A stretch of 64,000 bases of DNA from VFMC01 sp963791635 (GTDB lineage: Bacteria; Actinomycetota; Acidimicrobiia; Acidimicrobiales; Ilumatobacteraceae): assembly GCA_963791635.1 (NCBI GenBank), contig CAWBTC010000017.1, positions 124,001 to 188,000 of the forward strand, in the 5' to 3' direction. This document shows, one piece after another, positions 25,877-33,904 of this stretch. The position numbers were made by a program, and so were the translations under genes. The number at the start of each line of letters is the position of its first letter. The stretch's first letter is position 1. Below the pieces are notes generated by a model. The model did no database searches. It worked only from the letters and a program-made list of their open reading frames with translations, and had not been told where the DNA came from.

Positions 25877-25991
25877 GTGGGATGGCCGGTAATGTCACGC
25901 AGCCATGCGAGTCGCGCGACACCGCGGCCACTGAAGCGACTGGGCTGAAGCAACTCAAGCGGGCCGGGCCCGATGCCGAGCCCGAACACTT

Positions 25992-26023
25992 GTGGTCGGG
26001 GTGGGGAGATTGAACACCCGGCC
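25992..26023. repeat. left attachment-site copy (tRNA-Pro 3' end)
   Basis: The first 20 bases are identical to 29846-29865 in the tRNA-Pro gene, CCA end included. One base is then missing and one changed before CCCGGCC. It contains the acceptor and T-arm portion only, so it is a partial tRNA copy, as expected for attL of an element inserted at a tRNA 3' end. Confidence 0.75.
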
Positions 26024-26025
26024 CA

Positions 26026-26713
26026 CCCTCACCACCACCACCGCAGGCGACACGGTCCGCAACCGCGACCGCTGGACCATCACCGCCGCCCATGACGATG
26101 GTTCGATCACCGCCCGTTCGCACGCAGGTGCTGCGGCCGTGACGTTGCCGGCCGGATATGTCCGCGAGTTCGTGCAGCTCCGACCTGTCCCAAGCTCGCC
26201 GCGAGGCGAACCTCGACGGCGGCGCCGCCGACCTCGCTCGCGACAGGGCCAGCAGCGCCACCTGGCGAACACGCCGCACACTCGAGCGTTCCGCAACCAG
26301 AGCGACCGAACTGGCGGCCCGGAGCGCCGAACACGGCCGACCGGCTCGAAGCTGCCTACCGACCCGCTGCGGAGCAACGAGAGATCGCACGCGTGGCGCT
26401 CGTCCAGGCCACCCGGTGCCTCGAAGCGCACGACCAGCAAGCCGTCGAGCTCACCCACTACCGAGCGGACGACACCGCCCTCGACCACGCGATCACCACC
26501 TGGCGCAGCTGGGCTGCCGGCAACACCATCACCGACGCCGACCACGACCACGCGAACGAACAGCTCGCGCGACACGTCGAGACGGTCCCGGAAGCCCGAA
26601 CACTCCTCACCACCCTCGCCCCAGAACACCCGGCACTCCGCCCGCCCGCACGACACCTGATCGAGCCGACCTCGACTACGGCATCGAACTCTGATTCCCG
26701 TGGGCTCTGGTGA
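26026..26713 (+). pseudogene. remnant of TrwC/TraA-type relaxase-helicase C-terminus
   Basis: Three successive plus-strand frames carry pieces of one protein. Frame one (to ~26175) reads VRNRDRWTITAAHDDGS and VTLPAGYVREFVQL, the beta-rich insert typical of the RecD-like helicase domain of actinobacterial TrwC/TraA relaxases. Frame two (~26190-26340) reads ARREANLDGGAADLARDRAS and further helical sequence. Frame three (~26340-26713) reads DRLEAAYRPAAEQREIARVAL and the following helical tail. At least two frameshifts and a missing N-terminus make it non-functional. It shows that the element was once conjugative or mobilisable. Confidence 0.65.
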
Positions 26714-26730
26714 ACCGACCGGCATCAAGG

Positions 26731-26736
26731 TAAGTT
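26731..26736 (+). promoter_or_regulatory. -10 box TAAGTT of the toxin-like pair
   Basis: TAAGTT lies six bases before GTG 26743, with no ribosome-binding site; a leaderless start is likely. Confidence 0.5.
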
Positions 26737-26742
26737 GACGAC

Positions 26743-26963
26743 GTGGATCCCGTCATCCTCGCGAGCGCACGCAAACACGCGTCGCCGATGAGGACATCAT
26801 CCACGGCTACCACCATCCGATTCGCGTGCTCGTTCTCGACGACCTCACGATGCTCATCGGCCCCGATCTCACGGCGCGACTCCTCGAGATCGGCGTCAGC
26901 ACTCGCGAGGGAATCGACTTCATCGTTCACGCCATGCCGGCCCGACCCAAGTTCATCAGGTGA
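26743..26963 (+). pseudogene. frameshifted small toxin-like protein
   Basis: Translation begins VDPVILASARKH at GTG 26743. One frame later the protein continues VADEDIIHGYHHPIRVLVLD, then LTMLIGPDLTARLLEIGV and ends IVHAMPARPKFIR at TGA 26961. Lining both parts up gives a ~73-residue protein of a small actinobacterial family often found before an HTH-type partner, so a toxin of a toxin-antitoxin pair is a reasonable reading (BrnT/RelE-like size, assignment weak). A shift of one or two bases near 26778 inactivates it. Its stop overlaps the next gene's GTG. Confidence 0.6.
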
Positions 26964-27241
26964 CCCTCATGCCTCGATCGATCCAAGACATCCTCGACCA
27001 CGCCGACCAGCTCGCCGAGCGCTTCGAGAACTTCGACCCCGACGACGCCGTCGAGATCCCGGTCGAGGAATACCTCCTGCAGCGTGCCGTCATCGCCCGC
27101 GCTCGCACCGAACAGCAACTCCTCGACGCCGTCTCGAAGGCACGATCCGCAGGCATCTCATGGCAGAAGATCGGAACCCTGCTCGGGACCTCGGCACAAG
27201 CCGCGCAACAGCGCTACAGCTCAGCCCTCGAAACCACCTGA
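26960..27241 (+). CDS. small HTH-like protein, putative antitoxin partner
   Basis: The 93-residue protein starts at GTG 26960 overlapping the preceding stop (GTGA), or at ATG 26969. It is mostly helical; residues ~60-90 (AVSKARSAGISWQKIGTLLG, TSAQAAQQRYS) look like a helix-turn-helix that recognises when to bind DNA in XRE-like proteins. The N-terminal part (QDILDHADQLAERFENFDP) is acidic. With the frameshifted gene before it, it forms a likely toxin-antitoxin pair whose toxin is broken, leaving this protein as an orphan. Confidence 0.6.
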   Translation: MTLMPRSIQDILDHADQLAERFENFDPDDAVEIPVEEYLLQRAVIARARTEQQLLDAVSKARSAGISWQKIGTLLGTSAQAAQQRYSSALETT

Positions 27242-27289
27242 GCCCGCCAGCCTCACTCGATTACCGGAATATCTACAGATCGGAGCGGC

Positions 27290-27757
27290 CTATTCAACGA
27301 CAGGGGGACCGGCGGGCGGAGGGAGCTCAAACCCACGGTGGTAGCCGAGCACCTCTGTGGTTCCATCGGCGGTAACGACGAAGAAGACATAGCTGGTGCC
27401 TGCGTCCTTCCCTTGGCACCAGGCGGCGGTGTCGTCGTCAGAGTGACCGGGCAGGGCGTTGGGCCACAGGCGACTCCCTGGCGCCGGCCCGCCAGTGACG
27501 TTTCGGATCTCGCCAACAGTGGTCGACAGCGACTGAAAGAAGTCGTACTGGCCGGGCACCGCCGAGGCGCACAGCACATCAGTCGCCGTGAGGGTCGTGC
27601 TCGTCGCAGGCAGCGATGATGTCACAGCAGAACGGTCGGAAGCGTCGTCGGAACATCCGGCCACAAGCACCGAGAAGAACAACGCCAACGCTCGAACCAA
27701 GGGTGCACGACGTCTCTGCACCGGTGCAGACTGCCCGACGCCGGCTCTCCTGTCCAC
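27290..27757 (-). CDS. putative lipoprotein within the element
   Basis: The 155-residue protein, from ATG 27757, has a signal (PLVRALALFFSVLVAGC) with lipobox VAGC. A Ser/Thr linker and a ~95-residue domain (LCASAVPGQYDFFQSLS, AAWCQGKDAGTSYVFFVVTA) with two cysteines follow. No family is recognised. It is transcribed opposite to the toxin-like pair, and its GC bias is weaker than that of flanking core genes, as expected for cargo of the element. Confidence 0.6.
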   Translation of the reverse strand: MDRRAGVGQSAPVQRRRAPLVRALALFFSVLVAGCSDDASDRSAVTSSLPATSTTLTATDVLCASAVPGQYDFFQSLSTTVGEIRNVTGGPAPGSRLWPNALPGHSDDDTAAWCQGKDAGTSYVFFVVTADGTTEVLGYHRGFELPPPAGPPVVE

Positions 27758-27784
27758 CGTGCCCGGATCGACAGATCCGCGCTC

Positions 27785-28183
27785 TCAACCGGGCGCCCGC
27801 ACCACCACGCCGGGGAGGTCATCGAAGCCGGTGAGATCCGCAGTGACGACGATTCGAGCGGTCGCCAGTGCCGTGGCGGCGATGATCAAATCATGCGCGC
27901 CTCTGGGCCGGCCGGCGCGCCGGACGGCTGCGAGCAGTGTGGTGTGAGCCCGCGCGACGTCGAGGTCATACGCAATGACGGGGAGCACCTCGAGCAGATC
28001 CTCGACGAACGCTTGGCGATTCAGCTTCCGCCGCCCCGTTGCGAGTTCGACCCCGACACCGAGCTCTGCTGCGGTGATCGCTGCGATCGCTGGCTCGTCG
28101 TCGTCGGCGATCAATCGGTCGAGATCGAGTTTCCGTCGCTCGACTGCGATCAACACGCTCGTGTCGAGCAGGAGGGCAGTCAG
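27785..28183 (-). CDS. vapC: PIN-domain ribonuclease toxin, VapC type
   Basis: The protein has the PIN pattern: LLDTSVLIAVERR with the first catalytic Asp, the Glu of AITAAELGVGV, HDLIIAATALATARIVVTAD with two more acidic residues, and FDDLPGVVV at the end. VapC toxins are Mg-dependent RNases that cut tRNA or rRNA. The GTG at 28156 would cut off LLDTS and remove an active-site residue. The start shown is therefore CTG 28183, which overlaps the antitoxin stop; an unusual start or upstream initiation is needed. Pairs with the gene just upstream. Confidence 0.8.
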   Translation of the reverse strand: MTALLLDTSVLIAVERRKLDLDRLIADDDEPAIAAITAAELGVGVELATGRRKLNRQAFVEDLLEVLPVIAYDLDVARAHTTLLAAVRRAGRPRGAHDLIIAATALATARIVVTADLTGFDDLPGVVVRAPG

Positions 28184-28422
28184 AACCGCTCCTCGGTGAC
28201 CAGCTGCGATCGCAGCTCTACGACTTCTTCGCTCCAGGCGGGATCGATGCGGTGGCGTCTCAGGACGTCCTTGGCACGAGCCCCGGACGCGACGCGCGCC
28301 GGCTCGAGTTGAGCGATCACCTTGCCTCGACGAACGATGACGAACGTCTCGCCACGGTGCTCGACCGCATCGAGCAGATCCGCGAAGTTTCGAGATGCTT
28401 CTGTCGCGGTGATCTCAGGCAT
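28180..28422 (-). CDS. Phd/YefM-type antitoxin
   Basis: The 80-residue protein opens ITATEASRNFADLLDAVEHR, then ETFVIVRRGKVIAQLEPA, the classic Phd/YefM fold that binds DNA as a dimer and neutralises the toxin with its C-terminal part (AWSEEVVELRSQLVTEERF). The VapC gene follows with an overlap of about four bases. A leaderless -10 and a 13-bp palindrome sit just before its ATG, as in autorepressed toxin-antitoxin operons. Confidence 0.85.
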   Translation of the reverse strand: MPEITATEASRNFADLLDAVEHRGETFVIVRRGKVIAQLEPARVASGARAKDVLRRHRIDPAWSEEVVELRSQLVTEERF

Positions 28423-28426
28423 GAAG

Positions 28427-28439
28427 TCAGATTATCTGA
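28427..28439. promoter_or_regulatory. antitoxin operator overlapping the -10 box
   Basis: TCAGAT-T-ATCTGA is a perfect palindrome. On the minus strand it contains TAATCT, a -10 box six bases before ATG 28422. A dimeric antitoxin bound here would block the promoter. Confidence 0.6.
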
Positions 28440-28526
28440 GATGACCCTGCAAGGCAACGCGGATCGCGCCCGATCGACAGATCCGCGCCGGGGTACAGCC
28501 CGGTCCGGCGCTCCTGGTACACCTTT

Positions 28527-29048
28527 GTGATGGACCATCGGAACCGCGTCCGCGAATGGCTGGACAATGCCAGGAACGCTGGCTTCTTCCCATTCGAGGT
28601 GAGCCAACCTGCATCGACCGATTCGTCCCTGTCAGGGTTCGGCGGTGACTCGTATGGGCGCCTGCACTGCGGCATTGCTCACACGATCGACGGCTGCGAA
28701 ATCTCGATCGAGACCATTGTCGATGACTCTGTCGATGACACAGGGTCCGACTACGACTTCTGGATCCAGCGCCTCGTTCTCGGTGCTGTCCAGTCGCAAC
28801 TCGAGACAGACCTGACGTTGCCGTTCGCGTTGAACCTGACATTTGAGGAGCGGTCCGCCGAGGTTCTCGTCGAAGGAACCCCGGTTACGTTCCGCGGCAT
28901 CATCGGGAGCGGTCTCGACTGGCACATGCGCGCCGACATCGACTCGCAGACGACGGTCGTCATCCAGGGTCCTGCTGGTTCGAGCGCGCCAACAGCGATC
29001 CGCCGTCGCGGTGACCTCAACCTTGTCGGGCTTGACATCGACGGCTGA
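28527..29048 (+). CDS. hypothetical protein of the element
   Basis: The 173-residue protein starts at GTG 28527 or ATG 28530. It is acidic and predicted mainly beta (YGRLHCGIAHTIDGCEISIE, LEVETDLTLP-like region, VTFRGIIGSGLDWHMRADI), with helix at the start (RVREWLDNARNAGFFPFEV). No motif or family is recognised. It lies between the VapC pair and the integrase stump and is probably cargo. Its codon use is less GC-biased than that of the core genes around the element. Confidence 0.55.
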   Translation: MMDHRNRVREWLDNARNAGFFPFEVSQPASTDSSLSGFGGDSYGRLHCGIAHTIDGCEISIETIVDDSVDDTGSDYDFWIQRLVLGAVQSQLETDLTLPFALNLTFEERSAEVLVEGTPVTFRGIIGSGLDWHMRADIDSQTTVVIQGPAGSSAPTAIRRRGDLNLVGLDIDG

Positions 29049-29114
29049 GGCGTCCGACCAGCACGTCCGATTCTCGCGTGCCGGGATGTCGTGTGCGCTC
29101 CGTTGCGCCCAGCG

Positions 29115-29714
29115 CTACGCAGCGCACGCGACGCCCGGCCGACCATGGACAGACCGCACGAAATGCCCGGTATGTGCGCTCCTTGCAAGCGGTTCGAGAG
29201 CACGATTGCGCCCACCAGCTCTTCCGCTGTGAGGTGCAGGGATCACCCGGATATTGCTCGATATTCCGGTGATCGGGTCGGCCTGATCTCTTGCGCCGAA
29301 CGCCCGGTCTGGGCAATCGGCGAGCTGGTCGAGCTGGTGCCCGCCGATCCGGTTTGTCGGGATGATGTGGTTCGTCACTCGGGGCCGAAGACGAAGGATC
29401 GCGCCTTCCTCCTTGGTGCCTTCGTTGTTCTCCAGGTGCTCCAGCAACTCGTGCGCGAGGCCCGCCACGGTCATCGACTTCTTGCGGAGATCGACCTTGG
29501 CGTCCTGCTCCCGTTGCAGCTCGCGGAGCTTGTCGGCGACCGCCTTTCGGGTCGGGCCGGTCACCTTCTTCCTGAGCCGCTTCCCGTCGGGACCGACGCC
29601 GAGGCCCACCGACGCGATCCACCGCTCGACCGTGACGCCGCTTCCGGGACGGATGTAGTCGCTGCGGTTTATCGATCCCTCGCCGTGCGAGCGGGCGTTC
29701 GTCTTCCTCGACAT
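29115..29714 (-). pseudogene. truncated tyrosine recombinase (phage-type integrase)
   Basis: From ATG 29714 the protein reads as an integrase N-terminus: GSINRSDYIRPGSGVTVERW, KRLRKKVTGPTRKAVADKLR, ELQREQDAKVDLRKKSMTVA. The core-binding domain follows (GLAHELLEHLENNEGTKEEG, LRPRVTNHIIPTNRIGGHQL). Similarity stops near 29290 at HQLDQLAD. The catalytic domain with its Arg-His-Arg-Tyr set is missing, and the remaining ~60 residues are unrelated. It starts 130 bases from tRNA-Pro, the normal position for an element integrase. A TAACCT box and an AGAAGGG site precede it. Confidence 0.75.
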
Positions 29715-29758
29715 GGCAGGAACCCTTCTCTCGACGTGCCGTCAGGTTAGACACCCGA

Positions 29759-29782
29759 ATGGCTCCCAAGATGGCTCCCAAG
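29759..29782. repeat. tandem 12-bp direct repeat beside the attachment site
   Basis: ATGGCTCCCAAG occurs twice in direct succession between the integrase start and the tRNA. Short direct repeats here are typical arm-type integrase or excisionase sites; no binding is shown. Confidence 0.45.
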
Positions 29783-29846
29783 ATCCTCGAAAACGACAAG
29801 AGCCCCTGGTCTGGCTGCATTTGCAGGCCCGCGACCAGGGGCTTCG

Positions 29847-29924
29847 TGGTCGGGGTGGGGAGATTTGAACTCCCGGCCTCCACGTCCCGAACGTGGCGCG
29901 CTAACCAAGCTGCGCTACACCCCG
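29847..29924 (-). tRNA. tRNA-Pro (anticodon CGG)
   Basis: The reverse strand folds as a standard tRNA. The acceptor stem is CGGGGTG with CACCCCG. The D-arm begins GCGC, and the anticodon stem CCACG/CGTGG holds loop TTCGGGA with anticodon CGG. The T-arm is GGGAG-TTCAAAT-CTCCC, followed by discriminator A and an encoded CCA. Its 3' half is the right attachment site of the element at 25992-29870; integration left the gene intact. Confidence 0.93.
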
Positions 29925-29942
29925 AAGGTGCGACTGCGGACT

Positions 29943-30377
29943 CTATCCGGCGGGAGCCGGTTCTTCCTCCGCCGAATCGGAGGCGGTCGCGTCGATCGGG
30001 GCGGGTGGGTGAAGGATCCGGTCGACCGCGACCTGCAAGGTGAGCGCGTCGAGGGGTTTGATCACCCACCCGTCCGCCGCGCTGCGCTTGGCGAGGTGGA
30101 GGTCGGCTCGACGGTCGAGCAGCATCAGGACCGGGACATGGGGCAGCAGTCCCGAGCTCTCGTCGAGACGCAGGGCCATCGTGACCGCCATCGCGCCCAT
30201 GGAATCGATCTGGAGATCGAGGATCGCGAGGTCCGGGGTGCGTTGTTGGATCACGCCCGTCACGTCCCGGCCGTTGCGGCAGACCGTGAACGAGGTGTCG
30301 GGACCGGAGAGGGCCGCAGTGACCTCGTCGAGGACGAAGTCGGCGTCGGTGGCGACGAGGATGTGCACGTCGTGCAC
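29943..30377 (-). CDS. stand-alone receiver-domain protein
   Basis: The 144-residue protein is a CheY-like receiver without an output domain. It has LVATDADFVLDEVTAAL with the acidic pocket, DLAILDLQIDSMGAMAV with the probable phosphorylated Asp, LMLLDRRAD at the switch position and GWVIKPLDALTL with the conserved Lys. The tail is Pro/Ala/Glu-rich. No kinase is encoded nearby. It ends two bases from the ArsA-like operon's last stop region on the same strand, so it may be its last gene. Confidence 0.82.
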   Translation of the reverse strand: MHDVHILVATDADFVLDEVTAALSGPDTSFTVCRNGRDVTGVIQQRTPDLAILDLQIDSMGAMAVTMALRLDESSGLLPHVPVLMLLDRRADLHLAKRSAADGWVIKPLDALTLQVAVDRILHPPAPIDATASDSAEEEPAPAG

Positions 30378-30378
30378 G

Positions 30379-31473
30379 CTATCCCCTGGGCGTGTCCGGG
30401 CCGAAGAGCAGGGCCCGGATCTCGTGCAGCGCGCGGGTGTCGTGCACGTCCTCGGCCAACATCGGTACCCAGCACACCGGCGCCGGCATCACGTCGGCCA
30501 CCAGAGGTGCGAGCTGGGCGTGTTCCGCAGCGGCGATGGCCACCAGCTCGTCATGGTTGGCCCAAAGGGCGGCGGTGGATCTCGTGCGCTTGGTGCCGCG
30601 GTCGGGTGTGCCGAACGTGGGCGTCGAGCGGTTCACCACCAGGGCCGACACCCCGAGGTGGGCGTCGGCGAGGCGGGCGGCGAAGTAGCGGGCCTCGTCG
30701 ACGGTGTCCCGCTTGGGTGCGGCGACGAGCACGTACCGGGTTGCATCGGAGCGCAGCAGTGCCATCACCCCATCGGCCCGGTTGCGAAAGCCCGCCTCCA
30801 TCCCGTCGAAGGCCTGGAAGAACGCAATCGCATCGGCGAGGACGTCACCGCCGACCACCTTGCCGATCGTGCGCAGCACCGGCTGAGCGGCGACGTTGAG
30901 CACCTTGAGCCCGCGCCGGGTGGGCATCATCAGCAGCTTGAACAGCGGGTGATCGAGGAACCGGGCGAGGGTGCCGGGCGCTTCCAGGAAGTCGAGCGCG
31001 TTGCGGGTGGGCGGGGTGTCGACGATCACCACGTCGAAGCGGTCGTCGTCGTGCAAGGCGTGCAGCCGCTCAGCGGCCATGTACTCCTGGGTGCCGCTCA
31101 GCGCGCCTGCGATGTTGCGGTAGAAGCGATTCGCGAGGATCCGCTCCGCCTGTTCCGGGCTCGGGGCATTGGCTCGCACGAGTCCGTCGAAGGTGGCTGC
31201 GGTGTCGAGCATCATCGCCCACAGCTCGCCCTCCGGGGCGTGGGGAGCATCGATGGGCAGTCTGGCCGGGTCGTTGCCCAACCCTCCGGTCAATCCGAGG
31301 GCGTCCGCAAGCCGCTTGGCCGGGTCGATCGTCACGACGACCACTCGACGTCCGTCGCGAGCGAGTTGCAGGCCGAGCACGGCAGCGATCGTCGTCTTGC
31401 CCACGCCGCCAGATCCGCAGCAGACCACGACCTCCGACTCGCGCAGCGCCTCGGCCAACGGATTCATCGCCAT
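30379..31473 (-). CDS. ArsA/Get3-family ATPase (second of two)
   Basis: The 364-residue ATPase begins at ATG 31473, overlapping the preceding stop (TGATG). It has the deviant Walker A VVCCGSGGVGKTTIAAVLG, the switch-type VVVVTIDPAKRLADALGL, and VVIVDTPPTRNALDFL as Walker B/switch II. Such pairs of anion-pump-like ATPases without an arsB gene are conserved in actinobacteria; in Mycobacterium tuberculosis they are Rv3679-Rv3680, next to whiB4. Their work is not arsenic export; redox or membrane-lipid related roles have been suggested. Here WhiB also lies close by. Confidence 0.88.
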   Translation of the reverse strand: MAMNPLAEALRESEVVVCCGSGGVGKTTIAAVLGLQLARDGRRVVVVTIDPAKRLADALGLTGGLGNDPARLPIDAPHAPEGELWAMMLDTAATFDGLVRANAPSPEQAERILANRFYRNIAGALSGTQEYMAAERLHALHDDDRFDVVIVDTPPTRNALDFLEAPGTLARFLDHPLFKLLMMPTRRGLKVLNVAAQPVLRTIGKVVGGDVLADAIAFFQAFDGMEAGFRNRADGVMALLRSDATRYVLVAAPKRDTVDEARYFAARLADAHLGVSALVVNRSTPTFGTPDRGTKRTRSTAALWANHDELVAIAAAEHAQLAPLVADVMPAPVCWVPMLAEDVHDTRALHEIRALLFGPDTPRG

Positions 31474-32318
31474 CACAGGCCGGCAGCGAGTCGGGCGACA
31501 TCGTCGCCGGTGAGCCCCGCGGTGACCAAGTGGGGCAGGCGGATCTGCTCGATCGCGAGGGCATCCGAGAGCCGAGCCAGTTCGCGGCGATGCATCGCCC
31601 GTCGGCCGTTGCGGAACGCCGCCGAAGCAGCGAGCACCGGATCGGTTCCGGCCGGGATCTCGAGGTCGATCCCGTCATCCACTCCGTTCACGACCACCGG
31701 GCCGAGCTGGACACCCACCCGTTCCTCGAGCGCGTAGGCGGTCTCGATGAGCTCGTTCACGGGCGTCGTCTCGGGCAGCGTGACGAGCACGACCTGACAG
31801 CGGGCGGGGTCGGCCAGCATCTCGAGCACGTCGAGGGCCTGCGTTCGGATCGGACCGCCACGCACCGTGTCGAGCAGGCCTCGAGCCGAGAGCAGGAAGG
31901 TGATCGCATGGCCCGCCGCGGGTCCGTCGACGAAGATCACGTCGTGGTCGCCACTGCGCTCCAGCGACTTCAGCTTCCCGAGCACGACGATGTCGTCGAT
32001 GCCGGGTGCTGCGGTGGAGACGACGTCGATGACGCCGCTCGCCGCGAGTCGCTTGGCCACTCGCCGCAAACCGTGTGCTTCGAGGTACTCCGCGAGGGCG
32101 GCGGGCGCGGTGAGCGACAGGTGCGGCAGATCGCCGACCAGTTCGCCGAGGGTGGGCTTGCCGTCGAGGTCGACCGCGAGGACGCGAAGTCCGGCGTCGG
32201 CTGCTGCACGCGCCAGAACTGCCGTTACCGTGGTCTTCCCGACGCCACCCTTGCCGGCCACGACGACCAACCGGGTGGTGCTGAAGAACTCTCGTGGAAC
32301 CAGGCGCTTCGGAGGCAC
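31473..32318 (-). CDS. ArsA/Get3-family ATPase (first of two)
   Basis: The 281-residue ATPase starts at GTG 32318; a TAGTCT -10 box eight bases upstream supports a leaderless start there. Walker A is VVVAGKGGVGKTTVTAVLAR; AVDLDGKPTLGELVGDLP and VIFVDGPAAGHAITFLLSA follow. It is shorter than its partner and lacks the second Asp-Pro-Ala-Lys type switch (DLDGKP instead). The two overlap by one base and probably form a heterodimer like Rv3679/Rv3680. The divergent NfeD-family gene starts only two bases away. Confidence 0.87.
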   Translation of the reverse strand: MPPKRLVPREFFSTTRLVVVAGKGGVGKTTVTAVLARAAADAGLRVLAVDLDGKPTLGELVGDLPHLSLTAPAALAEYLEAHGLRRVAKRLAASGVIDVVSTAAPGIDDIVVLGKLKSLERSGDHDVIFVDGPAAGHAITFLLSARGLLDTVRGGPIRTQALDVLEMLADPARCQVVLVTLPETTPVNELIETAYALEERVGVQLGPVVVNGVDDGIDLEIPAGTDPVLAASAAFRNGRRAMHRRELARLSDALAIEQIRLPHLVTAGLTGDDVARLAAGL

Positions 32319-32320
32319 TT

Positions 32321-33766
32321 GTGCGCAGACTAGTCATCGCCCTGCTCGGCGGCCCCCTCGTGGTGGCTGCCGGACTTGCCTCCGGTGCCGCCGTCGCCAG
32401 TTCCCCGCCCGAAGCCACCGCGCCCGATGGCACGGACGTCGGTGTCGACGTCGGAGGCACGACCGACGGCGCCTTGGGCCCGGTGGACGTGCTCCAGGTG
32501 ACCGGCCTGTTCGACGGTGTGGTGATCGAAGCGATCGACGATGCGATCGAGCGCGCGGCCGACGACGGCTCGCAGGCACTGATCCTGCAGGTGAACTCCG
32601 GTGGCTCCATCGCCTCGCCGGAGGAGATGAACGCTCTCATCCAACGCGTCGCCGACTCGCCGGTACCGATCGGCATCTGGGTGGGTCCGTCGGGCAGTGC
32701 CCGCCTCTATGGCATGCCCGCCCAGTTGATGGGCGTCGCCGATGTGACCGCGATGGTGAGCGGCAGTCGCATCGGATACACCGGTCGCCTCGTGGAGCTC
32801 GACGGTGCCGAGGTCGATTTCGGTGCAGCGGCCGATCGGTTGCGCTCGGGTTCGCTGTCGTTCCAGGATGCCCGCACCCTTCGTGCCCTCAAGCTCGACA
32901 CGCCCGACGTGGGCGTGCCGACGATCCGCAACATGGTCGCGGCGATGGACGGCGTCATCGCCGACGGGGTCGAGCTCGACACCGTTAGTGAGGGTGTCAA
33001 CGACGAGGGCGGCGCCGAGCTGCAGGCAACGCTCGTTCGCTTCTCGAAGCTCGGTCTCGTCGACCAGCTCATGCACACCGTCGCCAGCCCGCCCGTGGCG
33101 TATCTGATGCTGCTCATCGGCCTCAGCCTGCTCGTGTTCGAGTTCTTCACCGCGGGCGTCGGCGTGGCCGGTGTGGTGGGCGCCGTGTGCGCCTTCCTCG
33201 GCTGCTTCGGCCTGGCCGAGCTTCCCGCCCGCGGCTGGGCGGTGGCCCTGTTGGTGCTGGCTTTTGCCGCCTTCTCGGTCGACGTTCAGGTTGGCATCCC
33301 GCGCCTGTGGACCGGGATCGGTGTGGTCCTCGTGGCGGTTGGCAGCCTGGTGCTCTATGAGGCGCTCCCCGGCACGAGCATGGGTGTCGGCTGGCTCACG
33401 ATGCTCGTGGGCGTCGGCGGCACGATGCTGACGTTCATCGTCGGCATGCCGTCGATGACCCGCACCCGGTTCGCGACCCCCACCATCGGTCGCGAGTGGA
33501 TGATCGGCCAGCTGGGCACCGCGGTCGGCGCCATCTCTCCGGAGGGCGTGGTGACGGTTGCCAACGGTCGCTGGCGTGCCCGCACCAACCGGGCGACGCC
33601 GGTGCAGGCCGGTGAGGCCGTGCGCGTGGTCGCGATCGACGGGGTCACGTTGGAGGTCGAGCCCGAAGCGGGTGGTGCCCGTGACTACCGTGAGCGCCGC
33701 CCGTCGACCGATCGTGCCGAGACCGACGTCAACGAGACAGTCGTCGCCGCCACCGAGCGATCCTGA
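32321..33766 (+). CDS. NfeD/ClpP-class membrane serine protease
   Basis: The 481-residue protein starts at GTG 32321 behind a GGAGG site. A signal helix (LVIALLGGPLVVAAGLASG) precedes a ClpP-like domain, residues ~50-230, with QALILQVNSGGSIASPEEMN and VGPSGSARLYGMPAQLMGVA; the serine of GPSGSA is the likely nucleophile. About five transmembrane helices follow (~265-390), then a C-terminal OB-fold NfeD domain (GTAVGAISPEGVVTVANGRW). NfeD/STOPP proteases act with stomatin-like partners in membrane quality control; no stomatin gene is in the window. Confidence 0.87.
   Translation: MRRLVIALLGGPLVVAAGLASGAAVASSPPEATAPDGTDVGVDVGGTTDGALGPVDVLQVTGLFDGVVIEAIDDAIERAADDGSQALILQVNSGGSIASPEEMNALIQRVADSPVPIGIWVGPSGSARLYGMPAQLMGVADVTAMVSGSRIGYTGRLVELDGAEVDFGAAADRLRSGSLSFQDARTLRALKLDTPDVGVPTIRNMVAAMDGVIADGVELDTVSEGVNDEGGAELQATLVRFSKLGLVDQLMHTVASPPVAYLMLLIGLSLLVFEFFTAGVGVAGVVGAVCAFLGCFGLAELPARGWAVALLVLAFAAFSVDVQVGIPRLWTGIGVVLVAVGSLVLYEALPGTSMGVGWLTMLVGVGGTMLTFIVGMPSMTRTRFATPTIGREWMIGQLGTAVGAISPEGVVTVANGRWRARTNRATPVQAGEAVRVVAIDGVTLEVEPEAGGARDYRERRPSTDRAETDVNETVVAATERS
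32327..32332 (-). promoter_or_regulatory. -10 box TAGTCT of the ArsA pair
   Basis: The box lies inside the first codons of the divergent NfeD-family gene and eight bases before GTG 32318. It explains how two genes with starts two bases apart can both be expressed. Confidence 0.5.
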
Positions 33767-33904
33767 CGCCCTTGGGGACGGCTCCTGGGCAGTCCGGCTG
33801 TCCGTGGTTGCGCCCGTCGTGTGACTCATGCATCACCATTTGAGAGGTTCCCCGCCATTGTGCGGGTCGCGTGATGCCACATAGGGTTGGCCCCGGAAAG
33901 GGGC

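Larger units (their letters stand above)
25992..29870. mobile_element. decayed integrative element in tRNA-Pro
   Basis: The right border is the 3' half of tRNA-Pro(CGG). The left border is a second copy of that tRNA 3' end, GTGGTCGGGGTGGGGAG and onward (25992-26023). Next to the tRNA is an integrase gene reading away from it, the usual layout of tRNA-targeting elements. Inside are the end of a TrwC/TraA-type relaxase, toxin-antitoxin-like pairs and unrelated hypothetical genes with weaker GC bias. The integrase lacks its catalytic domain and the relaxase is fragmented, so the ~3.9-kb element is a remnant that cannot move by itself. Confidence 0.75.

Noticed and set aside
27263..29280. ACCGGAATATC occurring at 27263 and near 29267 as element repeats
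   Set aside because: Eleven shared bases with different flanks and orientation; too short to separate from chance.
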